Shown here piece after piece: positions 30,102-40,363 of a stretch of DNA of 64,000 bases (position 1 is its first letter; each line of letters starts with the position of its first letter). The notes under the pieces were generated by a model that had not been told where the DNA came from, did no database searches, and worked only from the letters and a program-made list of their open reading frames with translations. Both the position numbers and the translations under genes were made by a program. The stretch is from Cupriavidus sp. D384 (GTDB lineage: Bacteria > Pseudomonadota > Gammaproteobacteria > Burkholderiales > Burkholderiaceae): assembly GCF_001652915.1 (NCBI RefSeq), contig NZ_BBQI01000001.1, positions 1 through 64,000 on the forward strand. Direction: 5' to 3'.

Positions 30102-32069
30102 ATGTCGAAGGGAGTATATCTGCGCCGGGCCGGCCGCATCGCCTGGCTTGCGTTCGCAGGCGCGGTGCTGGCGATGCCGGCGTACGCGCAGAAAAAGCCG
30201 GCACCGTCGCGTCCGGCCCCGCAGCAGCCGGCTGCGCCGACGATGATTCCGTCCAACCCGGACGACGCCTTCGTGGCGCTGCGCGAAGCGGCCCGCAAGA
30301 ATGACGTGGACCGCGCCGCCGCCATTTCGGCCACGCTGGTCGACTACCCGATCCCCTCGTACGTCGAATACTTCCGCATCAAGCCGCAGATGTTCGACAC
30401 CGGCGGCCAGGCGCGCATCGACGCCCCCGACGCCGAAGTGGCGGCCTTCCTGCAGCGCTACCAGGGCGAGGCGATTGCCGACCGCATGCGCAACGACTGG
30501 CTGCTGGTGCTGGGCAAGAAACGCGACTGGGCCAACTTCGACATCCAGTACCCCCAGTTCGTGCTCAAGGACGACACGCAGGTGGAGTGCTACGCGCTGC
30601 TGTCGAAGGCGCTCAAGGGCCAGAACGTGGCCGCCGAGGCGCGCGCCACGCTGGTGGATCCGCGCTACTACGGCGACGGCTGCGTGGACCTGGTGAGCTA
30701 CCTGGCGCAGAGCCAGCAGATCCAGCGCAGCGACGTGGCGTTCCAGGCACGTCAGGCGTTGGAGCAGAACTACACGACGCTGGCTGCGAAGATTGCGGCC
30801 GCCGTGCCCGATGCACGCGTGGACAGCGATTCGCTGGCCACCGTGGTCAAGATGGCCCGCAACGACCCGTCGCAGGCGGCGTCCTACCTGAACACCATTG
30901 CCGGCGGCCTGTCGCGCGACGAGCAGGGTGCCGCGTGGGGCGTGGTTGGCCAGTACGCCGCCAAGAAGCTGATGCCGGAAGCGGCCGGCTACTACCGCCG
31001 CCAGATGGACCTGGGCGGCAACCAGTGGCTGTCCGACGAAACGCAGGAATGGCGCGTACGCGCCGCATTGCGCCAGGGCGACTGGAAGCAGGTGCGCCAG
31101 TCGGTCGAGCTGATGCGTGCCGAGCTGCGTGCCAAGGACCCGGCCTGGACGTACTGGTACGGCCGCGCGCTCAAGGCTGACGGCCGCACCGCCGATGCAC
31201 AGGCGCAATTCCAGTCGATTGCCGGCCAGTTCAACTTCTACGGCCAGCTGGCCAGCGAGGAACTGGGCAACCGGATCACGCTGCCGGCCCGCACCACGGT
31301 CAGCGACGCCGAGGCCATGGCAATGCGCACGCGCCCGGGCTTTGTCCGCGCGCAGAAGTTCTATGACCTGAACCTGCGCTTCGAGGGCAACCGCGAGTGG
31401 AACTGGGAACTGCGCGGCATGAGCGACCGCGAGCTGATCGCCGCCGCCGAGTACGCGCGCAAGGTCGAGCTGCTGGATCGCACGGTCAACACGTCGGATC
31501 GTACGAAGGCCGAACATGATTTCGCACAGCGTTTCCCGATGCCGTATCGCGACATCATGCAGCGCGCCACCGACGATGTGGGCCTGGACATGGCCTGGGC
31601 GTACGGCCTGATCCGCCAGGAATCGCGCTTCATCATGAACGCGCGGTCGTCGGCGGGTGCGCACGGCCTGATGCAGGTGATGCCGGCCACGGCCAAATAC
31701 GTGGCGAAGAAGATCGGCATGGCCGACTTCTCGCCGTCGATGATGGGCGATCCGAACATCAATATCCTGCTCGGTACAAATTACATGAGCATGGTACTGA
31801 CGGACCTCGATAGTTCATGGACGCTGGCCTCGGCCGGCTACAACGCCGGCCCGGGACGCCCGAAATCGTGGCGTTCGAGCCTGTCGCGGCCCGTGGAAGG
31901 CGCGATCTTTGCAGAGACGATCCCGTTCACGGAAACGCGAACGTATGTCAAGAATGTGCTTTCCAACGCTACGTACTATGCTGCATTGATGAGTGGCCGT
32001 CCCCAGTCGCTGAAAGACCGGCTCGGGGTGGTCGCGCCGTCCTCGGTCACGACGACCAGCCTGCCCTGA
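30102..32069 (+). CDS. slt: soluble lytic murein transglycosylase
   Basis: This periplasmic enzyme cleaves the MurNAc-GlcNAc bond of peptidoglycan to give 1,6-anhydro ends. The 655-residue protein has a signal peptide (1-28, cleaved near AYA-QKK), a long alpha-superhelical U-domain (about 40-450) and a C-terminal SLT domain with the catalytic Glu E507 in LIRQESRF and GAHGLMQVMPATA. It is divergent from the folate cyclo-ligase gene with 101 bp between starts. Confidence 0.95.
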   Translation: MSKGVYLRRAGRIAWLAFAGAVLAMPAYAQKKPAPSRPAPQQPAAPTMIPSNPDDAFVALREAARKNDVDRAAAISATLVDYPIPSYVEYFRIKPQMFDTGGQARIDAPDAEVAAFLQRYQGEAIADRMRNDWLLVLGKKRDWANFDIQYPQFVLKDDTQVECYALLSKALKGQNVAAEARATLVDPRYYGDGCVDLVSYLAQSQQIQRSDVAFQARQALEQNYTTLAAKIAAAVPDARVDSDSLATVVKMARNDPSQAASYLNTIAGGLSRDEQGAAWGVVGQYAAKKLMPEAAGYYRRQMDLGGNQWLSDETQEWRVRAALRQGDWKQVRQSVELMRAELRAKDPAWTYWYGRALKADGRTADAQAQFQSIAGQFNFYGQLASEELGNRITLPARTTVSDAEAMAMRTRPGFVRAQKFYDLNLRFEGNREWNWELRGMSDRELIAAAEYARKVELLDRTVNTSDRTKAEHDFAQRFPMPYRDIMQRATDDVGLDMAWAYGLIRQESRFIMNARSSAGAHGLMQVMPATAKYVAKKIGMADFSPSMMGDPNINILLGTNYMSMVLTDLDSSWTLASAGYNAGPGRPKSWRSSLSRPVEGAIFAETIPFTETRTYVKNVLSNATYYAALMSGRPQSLKDRLGVVAPSSVTTTSLP

Positions 32070-32155
32070 CCCTGCATCGGGACGGGGCGCTGGCTCCGTG
32101 ACCCTCGGGACGCGTGCATCACGCAAGCGTCACACGAAACGTCACGGAGCCCAGA

Positions 32156-33178
32156 ATGAAGACCAGCAACGTCCTTGTCATCGGGGGCGCCGGTTTCATC
32201 GGCAGCCACCTCGTGTCCCGCCTGGCTGGCGCGGCATCCGCCTCCGGCGCGCCGCTCGATCCGGCCACCAATCCCGATAGTCCCATTGCCCCCGACCGCA
32301 TCGTGGTCGGGGCGCGCAGCATCGAACATGCGCAGCACCTGCTGTTGCTGCCGCGTGTGGAAGTGGCCGAACTTGGCCTGTCCGATGCGGCCTCGCTCGA
32401 TGACGCCATCGGCCCGCTGGGTGTCGACGGCATCGTCGTCAACCTGGTGGGCATCCTGCACGGCGACCGCGCCGACCCGTACGGGCCGCAGTTTGCCGCC
32501 GCGCATGTCGACCTGCCGCGACAGCTGGTTGAGGCCTGCAACCGTACCGGCGTTCGCCGCCTGATCCACATGAGCGCGCTTGGCGCCGACACGCAGGGTC
32601 CGTCGATGTACCTGCGCAGCAAGGGCGAGGGCGAGCGCATCGTGCGCGAGAGCGGGCTGGACTGGACCATCTTCCGGCCGTCGGTCGTGTTCGGCCCCGA
32701 CGATCATTTCCTGAACCTGTTCGCCCAGCTGCAGCAGATGGCACCGGTGGTACCGCTGGCGTGCGCCCATGCGCGCTTCCAGCCCGTGTTCGTGATGGAC
32801 GTGGTGCAGGCCTTTGTCAACGCGATGGCCAATGGGTCGACGGTCGGGCAAACCTACGAACTGGGCGGCCCGCAGGTGTACACGCTGGAAGAACTGGTCA
32901 AGTTCGCGGGCCGGGCGTCGGGGCATCCGCGACCGATCATCGCGCTGCCCGACGCGCTGGCGCGCATGCAGGCCGCCGTGCTCGAACACATGCCGGGCGG
33001 CGCGGTGCTGTCGCGCGACAACCTCGATTCGATGCGGCTGGACAACGTGCTCGGCGAGCCCATGGCGGAGGAACTTGGCGTGCATCCCGTGAGCCTGGAG
33101 GTCGTGATGACCGACGTGCTGGCCGGGCGCAGCCGCGACACGTTCTTCCAGTCCATGCGCGGCAGCGTGCATCGCTGA
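32156..33178 (+). CDS. NDUFA9-like NAD-dependent epimerase/dehydratase
   Basis: This is an atypical short-chain dehydrogenase of 340 residues in the group annotated as complex I NDUFA9 subunit family. The Rossmann motif VLVIGGAGFIGSHLVSRL is at the start; the region RLIHMSALGADTQGPSMYLRSKGEGE has the Ser and the YxxxK (YLRSK). It begins 86 bp after slt. No complex I genes are present, and bacterial members are not complex I subunits; the role may be in quinone or cofactor metabolism, but that is unknown. Confidence 0.85.
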   Translation: MKTSNVLVIGGAGFIGSHLVSRLAGAASASGAPLDPATNPDSPIAPDRIVVGARSIEHAQHLLLLPRVEVAELGLSDAASLDDAIGPLGVDGIVVNLVGILHGDRADPYGPQFAAAHVDLPRQLVEACNRTGVRRLIHMSALGADTQGPSMYLRSKGEGERIVRESGLDWTIFRPSVVFGPDDHFLNLFAQLQQMAPVVPLACAHARFQPVFVMDVVQAFVNAMANGSTVGQTYELGGPQVYTLEELVKFAGRASGHPRPIIALPDALARMQAAVLEHMPGGAVLSRDNLDSMRLDNVLGEPMAEELGVHPVSLEVVMTDVLAGRSRDTFFQSMRGSVHR

Positions 33179-33372
33179 AGCGCCATCGTCCGGGGGCACG
33201 GAACTTGCGCCGATGTGATTGGCGCTCACAGCCTTGCGAGCGCATTTCATTTGGAGGCCGTGCGCCGGGCCGATAGAATGTGTGGCTCGGGGCGCCTGGC
33301 GGCATGCCGGCGCCCGCGTCATCCGGCTTTCGCCTTTCGTTTGCCTCTGTTTCCGCCCCCAAGGAATTCACG

Positions 33373-34062
33373 ATGAAGCTCGTCATCGGCAACAAGAACT
33401 ATTCGTCCTGGTCGTTGCGGCCGTGGCTGCTGCTGCGCCACGCCGGCATCGAATTCGAGGAAATTCCGCTGCGACTGTTCACGAAGGATTTCGGCGCCGA
33501 GATCGCCCGCTATTCGCCCGCCGGCAAGGTCCCGGCACTGATCGACGGCGACGTGACCGTGTGGGATTCGCTGTCGATTTCCGAATATGTGGCCGAACGG
33601 TTTCCGCAAAAGACGCTGTGGCCGGCCGACGTGGCCGCACGCGCCACGGCGCGGTCGGTCTGCGCGGAGATGCACTCGGGCTTCGGCAACCTGCGCAGCC
33701 AGATGCCGATGAACGCTACCGCCGTGTTGCCGGGCCTGGGCTGGAACGTGGCCGTGCAGCAGGATGTGGATCGCATCGCCGCGATCTGGACCGACCTGCG
33801 TGCGCGCTACGGCGCCAGCGGGCCGTTCCTGTTTGGCGAATTTACGATTGCCGACGCGTTCTACGCGCCCGTGGTCAGCCGCTTTGCCACCTATGGCGTG
33901 CACCTGCCCGAGGCCGCCAAGGCGTACGCCGACTTCATCCTGGCCTTGCCGGCCATGCAGGAATGGGTGGCGGGCGCCCGCGAGGAGCGCGATTTCGTGC
34001 CGGCCGACGAACCCTACCGCACGCAGCCTGAACGGGCCGACGCGATCATCGTCACGGGCTGA
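33373..34062 (+). CDS. glutathione S-transferase family protein
   Basis: This 229-residue protein has a thioredoxin-fold N-terminus (LVIGNKNYSSWSLRPWLLLRHAG, with the active-site Ser region NYSSWS) and an all-helical C-terminal domain (GEFTIADAFYAPVVSRF). An AAGGA site precedes the ATG. The stop is 2 bp before cca, so both genes are probably cotranscribed. Substrate unknown. Confidence 0.9.
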   Translation: MKLVIGNKNYSSWSLRPWLLLRHAGIEFEEIPLRLFTKDFGAEIARYSPAGKVPALIDGDVTVWDSLSISEYVAERFPQKTLWPADVAARATARSVCAEMHSGFGNLRSQMPMNATAVLPGLGWNVAVQQDVDRIAAIWTDLRARYGASGPFLFGEFTIADAFYAPVVSRFATYGVHLPEAAKAYADFILALPAMQEWVAGAREERDFVPADEPYRTQPERADAIIVTG

Positions 34063-34064
34063 TC

Positions 34065-35306
34065 ATGCAGGTGTACGCCGTCGGCGGGGCCATCCGCGAC
34101 CAACTGCTGGGCCTGCCGAGCCAGGATCGCGACTACGTGGTGGTGGGTGCCACGCCGGAGCAGATGGAGGCCGCCGGCTACAAGCCGGTGGGCAAGGACT
34201 TTCCGGTCTTCCTCCATCCGCAGACCCGGGCCGAATACGCGCTGGCGCGAACCGAGCGCAAGACGGCCGTCGGCTACAAGGGGTTTGCGTTCTACACCGG
34301 GCCCGATGTCACGCTGGAAGATGACCTGGTGCGCCGCGACCTGACCATCAACGCGATGGCGCAGGCCGTGGACGGCCAAGACAACCTGGTGGGCCCGATC
34401 GTCGATCCGTACGGCGGCCGGCAGGACCTGCAGGCGCGGCTGTTCCGCCATGTGTCCGACGCATTTGCCGAGGACCCGGTGCGCATCCTGCGCGCGGCAC
34501 GCTTTGCGGCGCGCTTCCATGATTTTTCGGTAGCGCCCGAAACGGTGGCGCTGATGCGCCGGATGGTGGAAATGGGCGAGGTCGACGCGCTGGTGCCCGA
34601 GCGCGTCTGGCAGGAACTGGCGCGCGGCCTGATGGAAGCCCGGCCATCGCGCATGTTCGACGTGCTGCGCGAATGCGGCGCGCTGGCGCGGCTGCTGCCC
34701 GAGCTGGACCGGCTCTGGGGCGTGCCGCAGCGCGCCGACTACCACCCCGAGGTGGATACCGGCGTGCACGTGATGATGGTGGTCGACTACGCCGCCGCGC
34801 AGGGTGCGTCGCTGCCGGTGCGATTTGCGGCGCTGACCCATGACCTGGGCAAGGGCACCACGCCGGAAGACGTGCTGCCGCGCCATATCGGCCACGAGCA
34901 GCGCAGCGTGGACCTGCTGGAAGCGGTCTGCAAGCGCCTGCGCGTGCCGAACGACTGCCGCGAACTGGCGCTGCTGGTGGCACGCGAGCACGGCAACATT
35001 CATCGTTCGGACGAATTCGGTGCGGCGGCGCTGACGCGGCTGGTGGAGCGTAGCGACGCGCTGCGCAAGCCCGACCGGTTTGCCGAAGCGCTGCAGGCAT
35101 GCGAGGCCGATGCCCGTGGCCGGCTGGGATTCGAGGATCGGGACTATCCGCAGACCGCGCGGCTGCTGGCGGCCCGGGATGCGGCGGCATCGGTCGATGC
35201 CGGGGCAATTGCGAAGACGTGCGCGGATCGTGTCGACCTGATCAAGGACAAGGTCCACAAGGCGCGCGTGGCGGCGGTGGCGGAAAAGCTGGGATTGTCG
35301 GACTAA
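34065..35306 (+). CDS. cca: CCA-adding tRNA nucleotidyltransferase with HD domain
   Basis: This enzyme adds or repairs the 3' CCA end of tRNA. The 413-residue protein has the class II motif GGAIRDQLLGLPSQDRDYVVVG (catalytic Asp pair DRD), the RRDLTINAMA motif and the EDPVRILRAARFAARF neck region. A C-terminal HD phosphohydrolase domain (THDLGKGT, around 265) matches the multifunctional beta/gamma-proteobacterial form. Confidence 0.96.
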   Translation: MQVYAVGGAIRDQLLGLPSQDRDYVVVGATPEQMEAAGYKPVGKDFPVFLHPQTRAEYALARTERKTAVGYKGFAFYTGPDVTLEDDLVRRDLTINAMAQAVDGQDNLVGPIVDPYGGRQDLQARLFRHVSDAFAEDPVRILRAARFAARFHDFSVAPETVALMRRMVEMGEVDALVPERVWQELARGLMEARPSRMFDVLRECGALARLLPELDRLWGVPQRADYHPEVDTGVHVMMVVDYAAAQGASLPVRFAALTHDLGKGTTPEDVLPRHIGHEQRSVDLLEAVCKRLRVPNDCRELALLVAREHGNIHRSDEFGAAALTRLVERSDALRKPDRFAEALQACEADARGRLGFEDRDYPQTARLLAARDAAASVDAGAIAKTCADRVDLIKDKVHKARVAAVAEKLGLSD

Positions 35307-35315
35307 GATCCGCTT

Positions 35316-35434
35316 GCCCTCTCCCCCGGCCCCTCTCCCGCAGGCGGGAGAGGGGAGCAAACCGTGGGTTACGCAGAATGCCGGGGGCGCGTCCCCTCTC
35401 CCGCCTGCGGGAGAGGCTCAGGGAGAGGGCGGGC
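35316..35434. repeat. double GAGAGGGG palindrome cluster
   Basis: Two palindromic units follow cca: cccctctcccgc-ag-gcgggagagggg near 35330-35355, and a second around 35393-35416 (cccctctcccgcc/gcgggagagg). Flanking ccctctcccccgg and cagggagagggcgggcg repeats give nested pairing. It lies between convergent genes. Confidence 0.82.
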
Positions 35435-35452
35435 GTTTCAAGCCGTGCAGCC

Positions 35453-35647
35453 CTACAGGATCTTCCCGATCACCAGCGCCACCAGCGACAGCAGGATCGT
35501 CGACGCGAATGGCAAGACATATTCCTTGCCGAACAGCCGGAAGCGCACGTCGCCAGGCAGGCGTCCGAGGCCGATCTTCTGCAGCCACGGCAGCGCCGCA
35601 GACAGCACGATCACGCACAGGAAGATGGTGAAGGTCCAGCGCAACAT
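35453..35647 (-). CDS. DUF2905 small membrane protein
   Basis: This 64-residue protein with two predicted membrane segments (about 4-22 and 42-62) is joined by a loop containing GLGRLPGDVRFRLFGKEYVLPFASTILLS. The LPGD-R pattern is the hallmark of DUF2905. It starts 21 bp after the methyltransferase stop and is probably cotranscribed. Function unknown. Confidence 0.88.
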   Translation of the reverse strand: MLRWTFTIFLCVIVLSAALPWLQKIGLGRLPGDVRFRLFGKEYVLPFASTILLSLVALVIGKIL

Positions 35648-35667
35648 GGTGATGGCCCGTTGATCGG

Positions 35668-36846
35668 TCAGAGTGCGTAGCTGCGGTCGCCGCGAGCAAA
35701 TCCGGCCAGCGGCAGCGCGTCGTCGAGATCGCGCGTCAGCGCGATGACCTTGAACAGCTCGCCCATTTCGGCTTCGCTGAGCAGCTTCTGCACCGCGTTG
35801 GCCTGCGGCAGGAAGTTGCGCGCATCGGAGGGGTCCAGCGACATCATCAGGTCGGTAATGCCGGCATTCATCAGGAATCGCGCCTGCGAGGCAAAGCCCG
35901 CCACGGCCAGCCCTGCGTCGGTCGCCGCCGCGGCGATGCCGCTGAAATTGACGTGGGCCGTGATGTCCTGCAGCCCCGGGTACAGGAACGGATCGGGGTG
36001 CGAGTGATGGCGGTAGTGGCACATCAGCGTGCCGCCCACGCGCTGCGCGTGGTAGTACTCCGATGCCGGAAAGCCATAGTCGATGAAGAACGCCGCGCCA
36101 CGCCTGAGCAGGGCGCCCACGGCACGCGTGAAGCCCTCGCCTTCGGCATGGGTCTCGGTGACCACGTCGTGGTCGCCGGGCATCTCGTGGAGTTGCGCCG
36201 GCACGGCGGCGGCATCGAGCAGCCGGTCTTCGTACGCGAACGTATCGCCCTGGCGCGCCACGCCGCGCTCGTGCCACTGGCCGCCGATACGGGCGAACAG
36301 CCGTACGGGCATGGCGTCGAGCACCTCGTTGCCGACGATGACGCCCTCGAAGCTGTCGGGCAGGGCGTCCAGCCATTGCACGCGGCCGGCCAGGTGCGGC
36401 GCGCGCCGGGCCAGCGTGTCCTGCTGGCGTGCGCGCAGTTCGCCGGACAGTTCGACGATGCTGTACGACTCGGGCAGCGCGCCATCGGACTCCAGCGCCA
36501 GCAGCAGGTCGGCGGCCAGCCTTCCGGTGCCGGCGCCGAATTCCATCACGCGCGGCAGGGACATGCCGATCAGCGGCGCGAACTGGCGGGCCAGCGTGCG
36601 GGCGAAGAACGGGGTCAGCTCGGGGGCGGTGATGAAGTCGCTGCCGTCGTCGGCGCCGCGCCCGAACTTGGCCGCGCCGCCGCTGTAATAGCCCAGCCGG
36701 GGGGCGTAGAGCGCCAGCGCCATGTAGCGGTCGAAGCCGATCCAGCCGTCCGATGCCGCGATGGCGTCGCCGATAACGATGGAAAGGGCCTTGGACGCGT
36801 CAAGCGCATCGGCGGAGGGAAGGGGTAGACTAGCGACTTTCTGCAT
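35668..36846 (-). CDS. MidA/NDUFAF7-family SAM-dependent methyltransferase
   Basis: The 392-residue protein of the DUF185 family is related to NDUFAF7, which methylates an arginine of a complex I subunit in mitochondria. It has FDRYMALALYAPRLGYYSGG at the N-terminus and the SAM-binding MEFGAGTGRLAADLL. The bacterial target is not established. Divergent from the pteridine-reductase-like gene with a 16-bp gap. Confidence 0.88.
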   Translation of the reverse strand: MQKVASLPLPSADALDASKALSIVIGDAIAASDGWIGFDRYMALALYAPRLGYYSGGAAKFGRGADDGSDFITAPELTPFFARTLARQFAPLIGMSLPRVMEFGAGTGRLAADLLLALESDGALPESYSIVELSGELRARQQDTLARRAPHLAGRVQWLDALPDSFEGVIVGNEVLDAMPVRLFARIGGQWHERGVARQGDTFAYEDRLLDAAAVPAQLHEMPGDHDVVTETHAEGEGFTRAVGALLRRGAAFFIDYGFPASEYYHAQRVGGTLMCHYRHHSHPDPFLYPGLQDITAHVNFSGIAAAATDAGLAVAGFASQARFLMNAGITDLMMSLDPSDARNFLPQANAVQKLLSEAEMGELFKVIALTRDLDDALPLAGFARGDRSYAL

Positions 36847-36862
36847 ACCGCGAATTGTAGCA

Positions 36863-37672
36863 ATGCCAGATTCGAATACTCAGGGCGCCGCTGGCGTCCA
36901 ATCGCGCGGCGTGGCGCTGGTGACCGGCGCGGCGCGCCGGCTGGGCCGCGCCATCGCGCTGGAGCTTGCCGCGCAGGGCTGGGACGTGGCCGTCCACTGC
37001 AACCGGTCGCGCGACGAAGCCGAGGTGCTGGCCGCGCAGATCCGCGGACTGGGCCGCCGTGCCGCCGTGCTGCAGGCCGACCTGTCCGACGAAGCCGCCA
37101 CGGGCAAGCTGGTTGCCGCCTGCGTGGATGTGCTGGGCGCGCCAACCTGCCTGGTCAACAATGCATCGCTGTTCCAGTACGACGTGGCCACGAGCTTCTC
37201 GTACGGATCGCTCGATACCCATATGCGCACGAACGTGGCGGCCCCGCTGCTGCTGGCGCGTGAGATGCACAAGGCGCTTGGCGCCGACGGCAACGACACC
37301 GAACAGCGCGGCGTGGTGATCAACCTGCTGGACCAGAAACTCAACAACCTGAACCCCGATTTCCTGTCGTACACGCTGTCGAAGTCTGCGCTGCAGACCG
37401 CCACGGTGCAGCTGGCGCAGGCGCTGGCTCCGCGCCTGCGCGTGGTGGGCGTGGCACCGGGCATCACGCTGGTGTCCGGCGACCAGTCCGACCCGGGCTT
37501 CGTGCGGGCCCATGGCATGACGCCGCTGGGCAAGTCGAGCACGCCCGACGATATCGCCCAGGCCGTGGCCTATCTGGCCGCGGCCCGCGCCGTGACCGGC
37601 ACCACGCTGTACGTCGACGGAGGCCAGCACCTGATGCCGCTGGCCCGCGACGTGATGTTCCTGACTGAATGA
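36863..37672 (+). CDS. SDR reductase of the FolM/pteridine reductase type
   Basis: This short-chain dehydrogenase has 269 residues. The coenzyme motif reads TGAARRLG, i.e. TGX3RXG, the variant that marks PTR1/FolM pteridine reductases; most SDRs have TGX3GXG. It has NNASLFQYD and YTLSKSAL (YxxxK). It is directly upstream of folB, so a role in reducing dihydropterins or dihydrofolate is likely. The ATG at 36863 is chosen; the longer frame runs antisense through the divergent gene. Confidence 0.88.
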   Translation: MPDSNTQGAAGVQSRGVALVTGAARRLGRAIALELAAQGWDVAVHCNRSRDEAEVLAAQIRGLGRRAAVLQADLSDEAATGKLVAACVDVLGAPTCLVNNASLFQYDVATSFSYGSLDTHMRTNVAAPLLLAREMHKALGADGNDTEQRGVVINLLDQKLNNLNPDFLSYTLSKSALQTATVQLAQALAPRLRVVGVAPGITLVSGDQSDPGFVRAHGMTPLGKSSTPDDIAQAVAYLAAARAVTGTTLYVDGGQHLMPLARDVMFLTE

Positions 37673-37696
37673 AGCCGTACCTTGATTGACCCTGCC

Positions 37697-38095
37697 ATGA
37701 CCTTTGCCGCCCTTTCCCATCCCAGCCTGCAAGACTGCCGTCGCATGTTCCTGCGCAACTACGAAGTGCAGATCAACATCGGCGTGCATGAATTCGAGAA
37801 AAAGGGCGAACAGCGCGTGCTGGTGAACATCGACCTGTTCGTGTCGCTGTCCGAAACCACCCCCCAGGCCGACCGGCTGGAGGAAGTGGTCGACTACGAT
37901 TTCATGCGCAACACGGTGGCGGCCCGCATGGCCCAGGGCCATATCCACCTGCAGGAGACGTTGTGCGACGACGTGGCGCGCGCCATGCTGCAGCATCCCA
38001 AGGTGCGCGCCGTACGCGTTTCGACCGAGAAGCCCGACGTCTACCCCGACTGCGATTCGGTTGGCGTGGAGGTGTTCCACATCAAGCCGGCCTGA
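37697..38095 (+). CDS. folB: dihydroneopterin aldolase
   Basis: FolB cleaves dihydroneopterin to 6-hydroxymethyldihydropterin in folate synthesis. The 132-residue protein has [22 protein letters not shown] and the conserved catalytic-region Lys ([10 protein letters not shown]) and VDYDF. I use the ATG at 37697 rather than a TTG at 37682. It is 24 bp after the FolM-like gene. Confidence 0.94.
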   Translation: MTFAALSHPSLQDCRRMFLRNYEVQINIGVHEFEKKGEQRVLVNIDLFVSLSETTPQADRLEEVVDYDFMRNTVAARMAQGHIHLQETLCDDVARAMLQHPKVRAVRVSTEKPDVYPDCDSVGVEVFHIKPA

Positions 38096-38228
38096 CGAAG
38101 GCCGGGGGGACTCGGGACGCGCACAGCGCCGGACGGGCCGGTCCAGTAGAATATCGCCCCGTCAATTCCGGCATTTCTATCGGGGACGTGGCCATTATTC
38201 AGCGCCCGCCCCGTTACAGGTACGTCTT

Positions 38229-39200
38229 ATGAGTCACTCGGCTAACTTCTATCGGCTTGAAACCCGTCTGCAGTCGCAGACCGGCAAGGCCATCGGCGAC
38301 TTCGGCATGATCGAGGACGGCGACACCGTCATGGTCTGCATGAGCGGCGGCAAGGACTCGTACACGATGCTGTCGGTCCTGATGGCGCTGCAGAAGCGGG
38401 CGCCGATCCAGTTCAAGCTGATCGCGATGAACCTGGACCAGAAGCAGCCGGGCTTTCCCGAGCACATCCTGCCCGAGTACCTGAAGTCGACGGGCGTGGA
38501 ATATGTGATCGTCGAGGCCGATACGTACTCGATCGTCAAGGAGAAGGTGCCCGAGGGCAAGACCACCTGCTCGCTGTGCTCGCGCCTGCGCCGGGGCGTG
38601 ATCTACCGTACGGCCAAGGAACTGGGCGCGAACAAGATCGCGCTGGGCCACCACCGTGACGACATCGTCAACACGTTCTTCCTGAACATGTTCTTCGGCG
38701 GCAAGATGAAGGCGATGCCGCCGAAGCTGGCCACCGATGACGGCCAGCACATCGTCATTCGTCCATTGGCCTATTGCGCGGAAAAGGACATCGCGTCGTA
38801 CGCGCGCGCCATGGAATTCCCGATCATCCCGTGCAACCTGTGCGGCTCGCAGGAAAACCTGCAGCGCAAGAAGGTGAGCGAGATGGTGCAGCAGTGGGAG
38901 CGCGAGCACCCGGGCCGCATCGACAACATCTTCTCGGCGCTGCGCAATGTGGTGCCGTCGCATCTGGCCGATACCGAGCTGTTCCCGTTCACGGGCCTGG
39001 CCACCGGCCTGGCCAAGGTCGACGAGGCATCGCTGTTCGGCGAGACCACCTTCAGCCAGCAGGCGCTTCAGTTCACCGGGAACGTCGAGCCGAATCGCAT
39101 GGAATTCGTGCGCTTCGACAAGATCCAGAAGGCGGGCGAGGCAGCCTCTGAGCCTGTTGCCGCCCCTGCTTCGGAGCCGGCGGGCCAGCCTGCGGCCTGA
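38229..39200 (+). CDS. ttcA: tRNA 2-thiocytidine(32) synthetase
   Basis: TtcA thiolates C32 of certain tRNAs using ATP and an Fe-S cluster. The 323-residue protein has the PP-loop SGGKDS (39-44) and two CXXC motifs ([11 protein letters not shown] and PCNLCGSQ) that bind the cluster. The conserved start [14 protein letters not shown] fixes the ATG at 38229. Confidence 0.96.
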   Translation: MSHSANFYRLETRLQSQTGKAIGDFGMIEDGDTVMVCMSGGKDSYTMLSVLMALQKRAPIQFKLIAMNLDQKQPGFPEHILPEYLKSTGVEYVIVEADTYSIVKEKVPEGKTTCSLCSRLRRGVIYRTAKELGANKIALGHHRDDIVNTFFLNMFFGGKMKAMPPKLATDDGQHIVIRPLAYCAEKDIASYARAMEFPIIPCNLCGSQENLQRKKVSEMVQQWEREHPGRIDNIFSALRNVVPSHLADTELFPFTGLATGLAKVDEASLFGETTFSQQALQFTGNVEPNRMEFVRFDKIQKAGEAASEPVAAPASEPAGQPAA

Positions 39201-39221
39201 TTCGCGCCGTCGCGCCAGAGC

Positions 39222-39253
39222 AAAAAGCCCCGTGGCATGGCCCGGGGCTTTTT
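39222..39253. terminator. bidirectional terminator between ttcA and the DUF6279 gene
   Basis: The perfect 11-bp inverted repeat aaaaagccccg/cggggcttttt has an A-run on one side and a T-run on the other. It can stop both convergent transcripts. Confidence 0.92.
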
Positions 39254-39281
39254 CGTTGATGGAGGCCAGGCCGGCTGGCGG

Positions 39282-40238
39282 TTACCTGGCGGCCTGGGGT
39301 GCCTGGGGCGACACGCCGCTTTCGGCCATCAGTGAACGCGTATCGTTGATCCAGCCGTCGAAGCGCTTGACGGCATGCGCCTTCTGCTCGGGTGTGGTCA
39401 TATTGGCGATCCTGACAGTCAGGTCCACACCGGCCGAGGTACTGCGCTGCTCGCCGCTGCCGGGCCGTTGCCAGTCGTCGGCATACTTGCGCAGCATGGC
39501 TTCGGCCTGGGGCTTGGGCGGACGGGTCGTGGACAGTTCCCGGGCAAGGGCCACCCATTCCTGCTGGCGCTTGACGCGCTCGGTGTACCGCGCGTCGGCG
39601 CTCTGCATATAGGGCGCCATCGCGTCCCGGATGGCCCGTTCCTGGTCATTGGAGAACGACCCGTAGATCAGCTTGGCGTAGCTCATGATCTTGTCGAAGC
39701 GGGCGTCGGTGCGGGCCGCAGGGTCGGATTTCAGGAATTCCTTGCGATATTTGGCGTTGCTTTCGGCGAATTTGCTTTCCATCCGCTGGATCTGGTCGGG
39801 CGTCAGCGACAGCATCAGGTCGGCCAGGTCGGGTACTGCATTGTCAAAGGCCTGGCGGCCCAGGCGCTGGGAATCCTGCTGGACCTGCCGGACCATGGCC
39901 GGACTGACCTCGCCACCGACTTCGCCCCGCACGCGCGTCAGCACCGTGGCGATTTCGGGCAGCTGGGCGCGCCGGTGCCATGCAAAGAAGCGCGCAATGG
40001 CTTCCTTGGTGGGCGGCTCCTGGGCGTCGGACACATCGACATAACGATCCACCCACCAGTACGCCAGGCGGTCGCCCTGCTGGTAGCCCAGCTTCATGGC
40101 GTTGCATCCAGCCAACGCCAGAATCATGGTAAATGCTGCAAACCATGCAAAAACGCCGCGTGACCAAATGTGAACAACGGTAACGCGAGGTGATCGACCC
40201 GATGCGGCACAGGCCCGCGTGCTAGAATCGGCGCGCAT
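39282..40238 (-). CDS. DUF6279-type lipoprotein
   Basis: A lipobox (LALAGC-N) follows a hydrophobic stretch ([16 protein letters not shown]), so the product is a predicted lipoprotein of about 318 residues before processing. The mature part is helical and charged ([33 protein letters not shown]). These features match the DUF6279 family. The start is uncertain: I use the ATG at 40238, which gives a 45-residue leader with an arginine-rich n-region. It is divergent from glmU. Function unknown. Confidence 0.75.
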   Translation of the reverse strand: MRADSSTRACAASGRSPRVTVVHIWSRGVFAWFAAFTMILALAGCNAMKLGYQQGDRLAYWWVDRYVDVSDAQEPPTKEAIARFFAWHRRAQLPEIATVLTRVRGEVGGEVSPAMVRQVQQDSQRLGRQAFDNAVPDLADLMLSLTPDQIQRMESKFAESNAKYRKEFLKSDPAARTDARFDKIMSYAKLIYGSFSNDQERAIRDAMAPYMQSADARYTERVKRQQEWVALARELSTTRPPKPQAEAMLRKYADDWQRPGSGEQRSTSAGVDLTVRIANMTTPEQKAHAVKRFDGWINDTRSLMAESGVSPQAPQAAR

Positions 40239-40363
40239 GTTTCCGGGGCCGCCAAATCGCCCGCCAGCCCAGTCGTGGCAACGGTTCAGCCACATCGGCC
40301 ACAGTGCTCCCAGGCCCGGATTCTTCAGCTTTTTCTCAGACACACTCACTTAGGAACCTCCTT

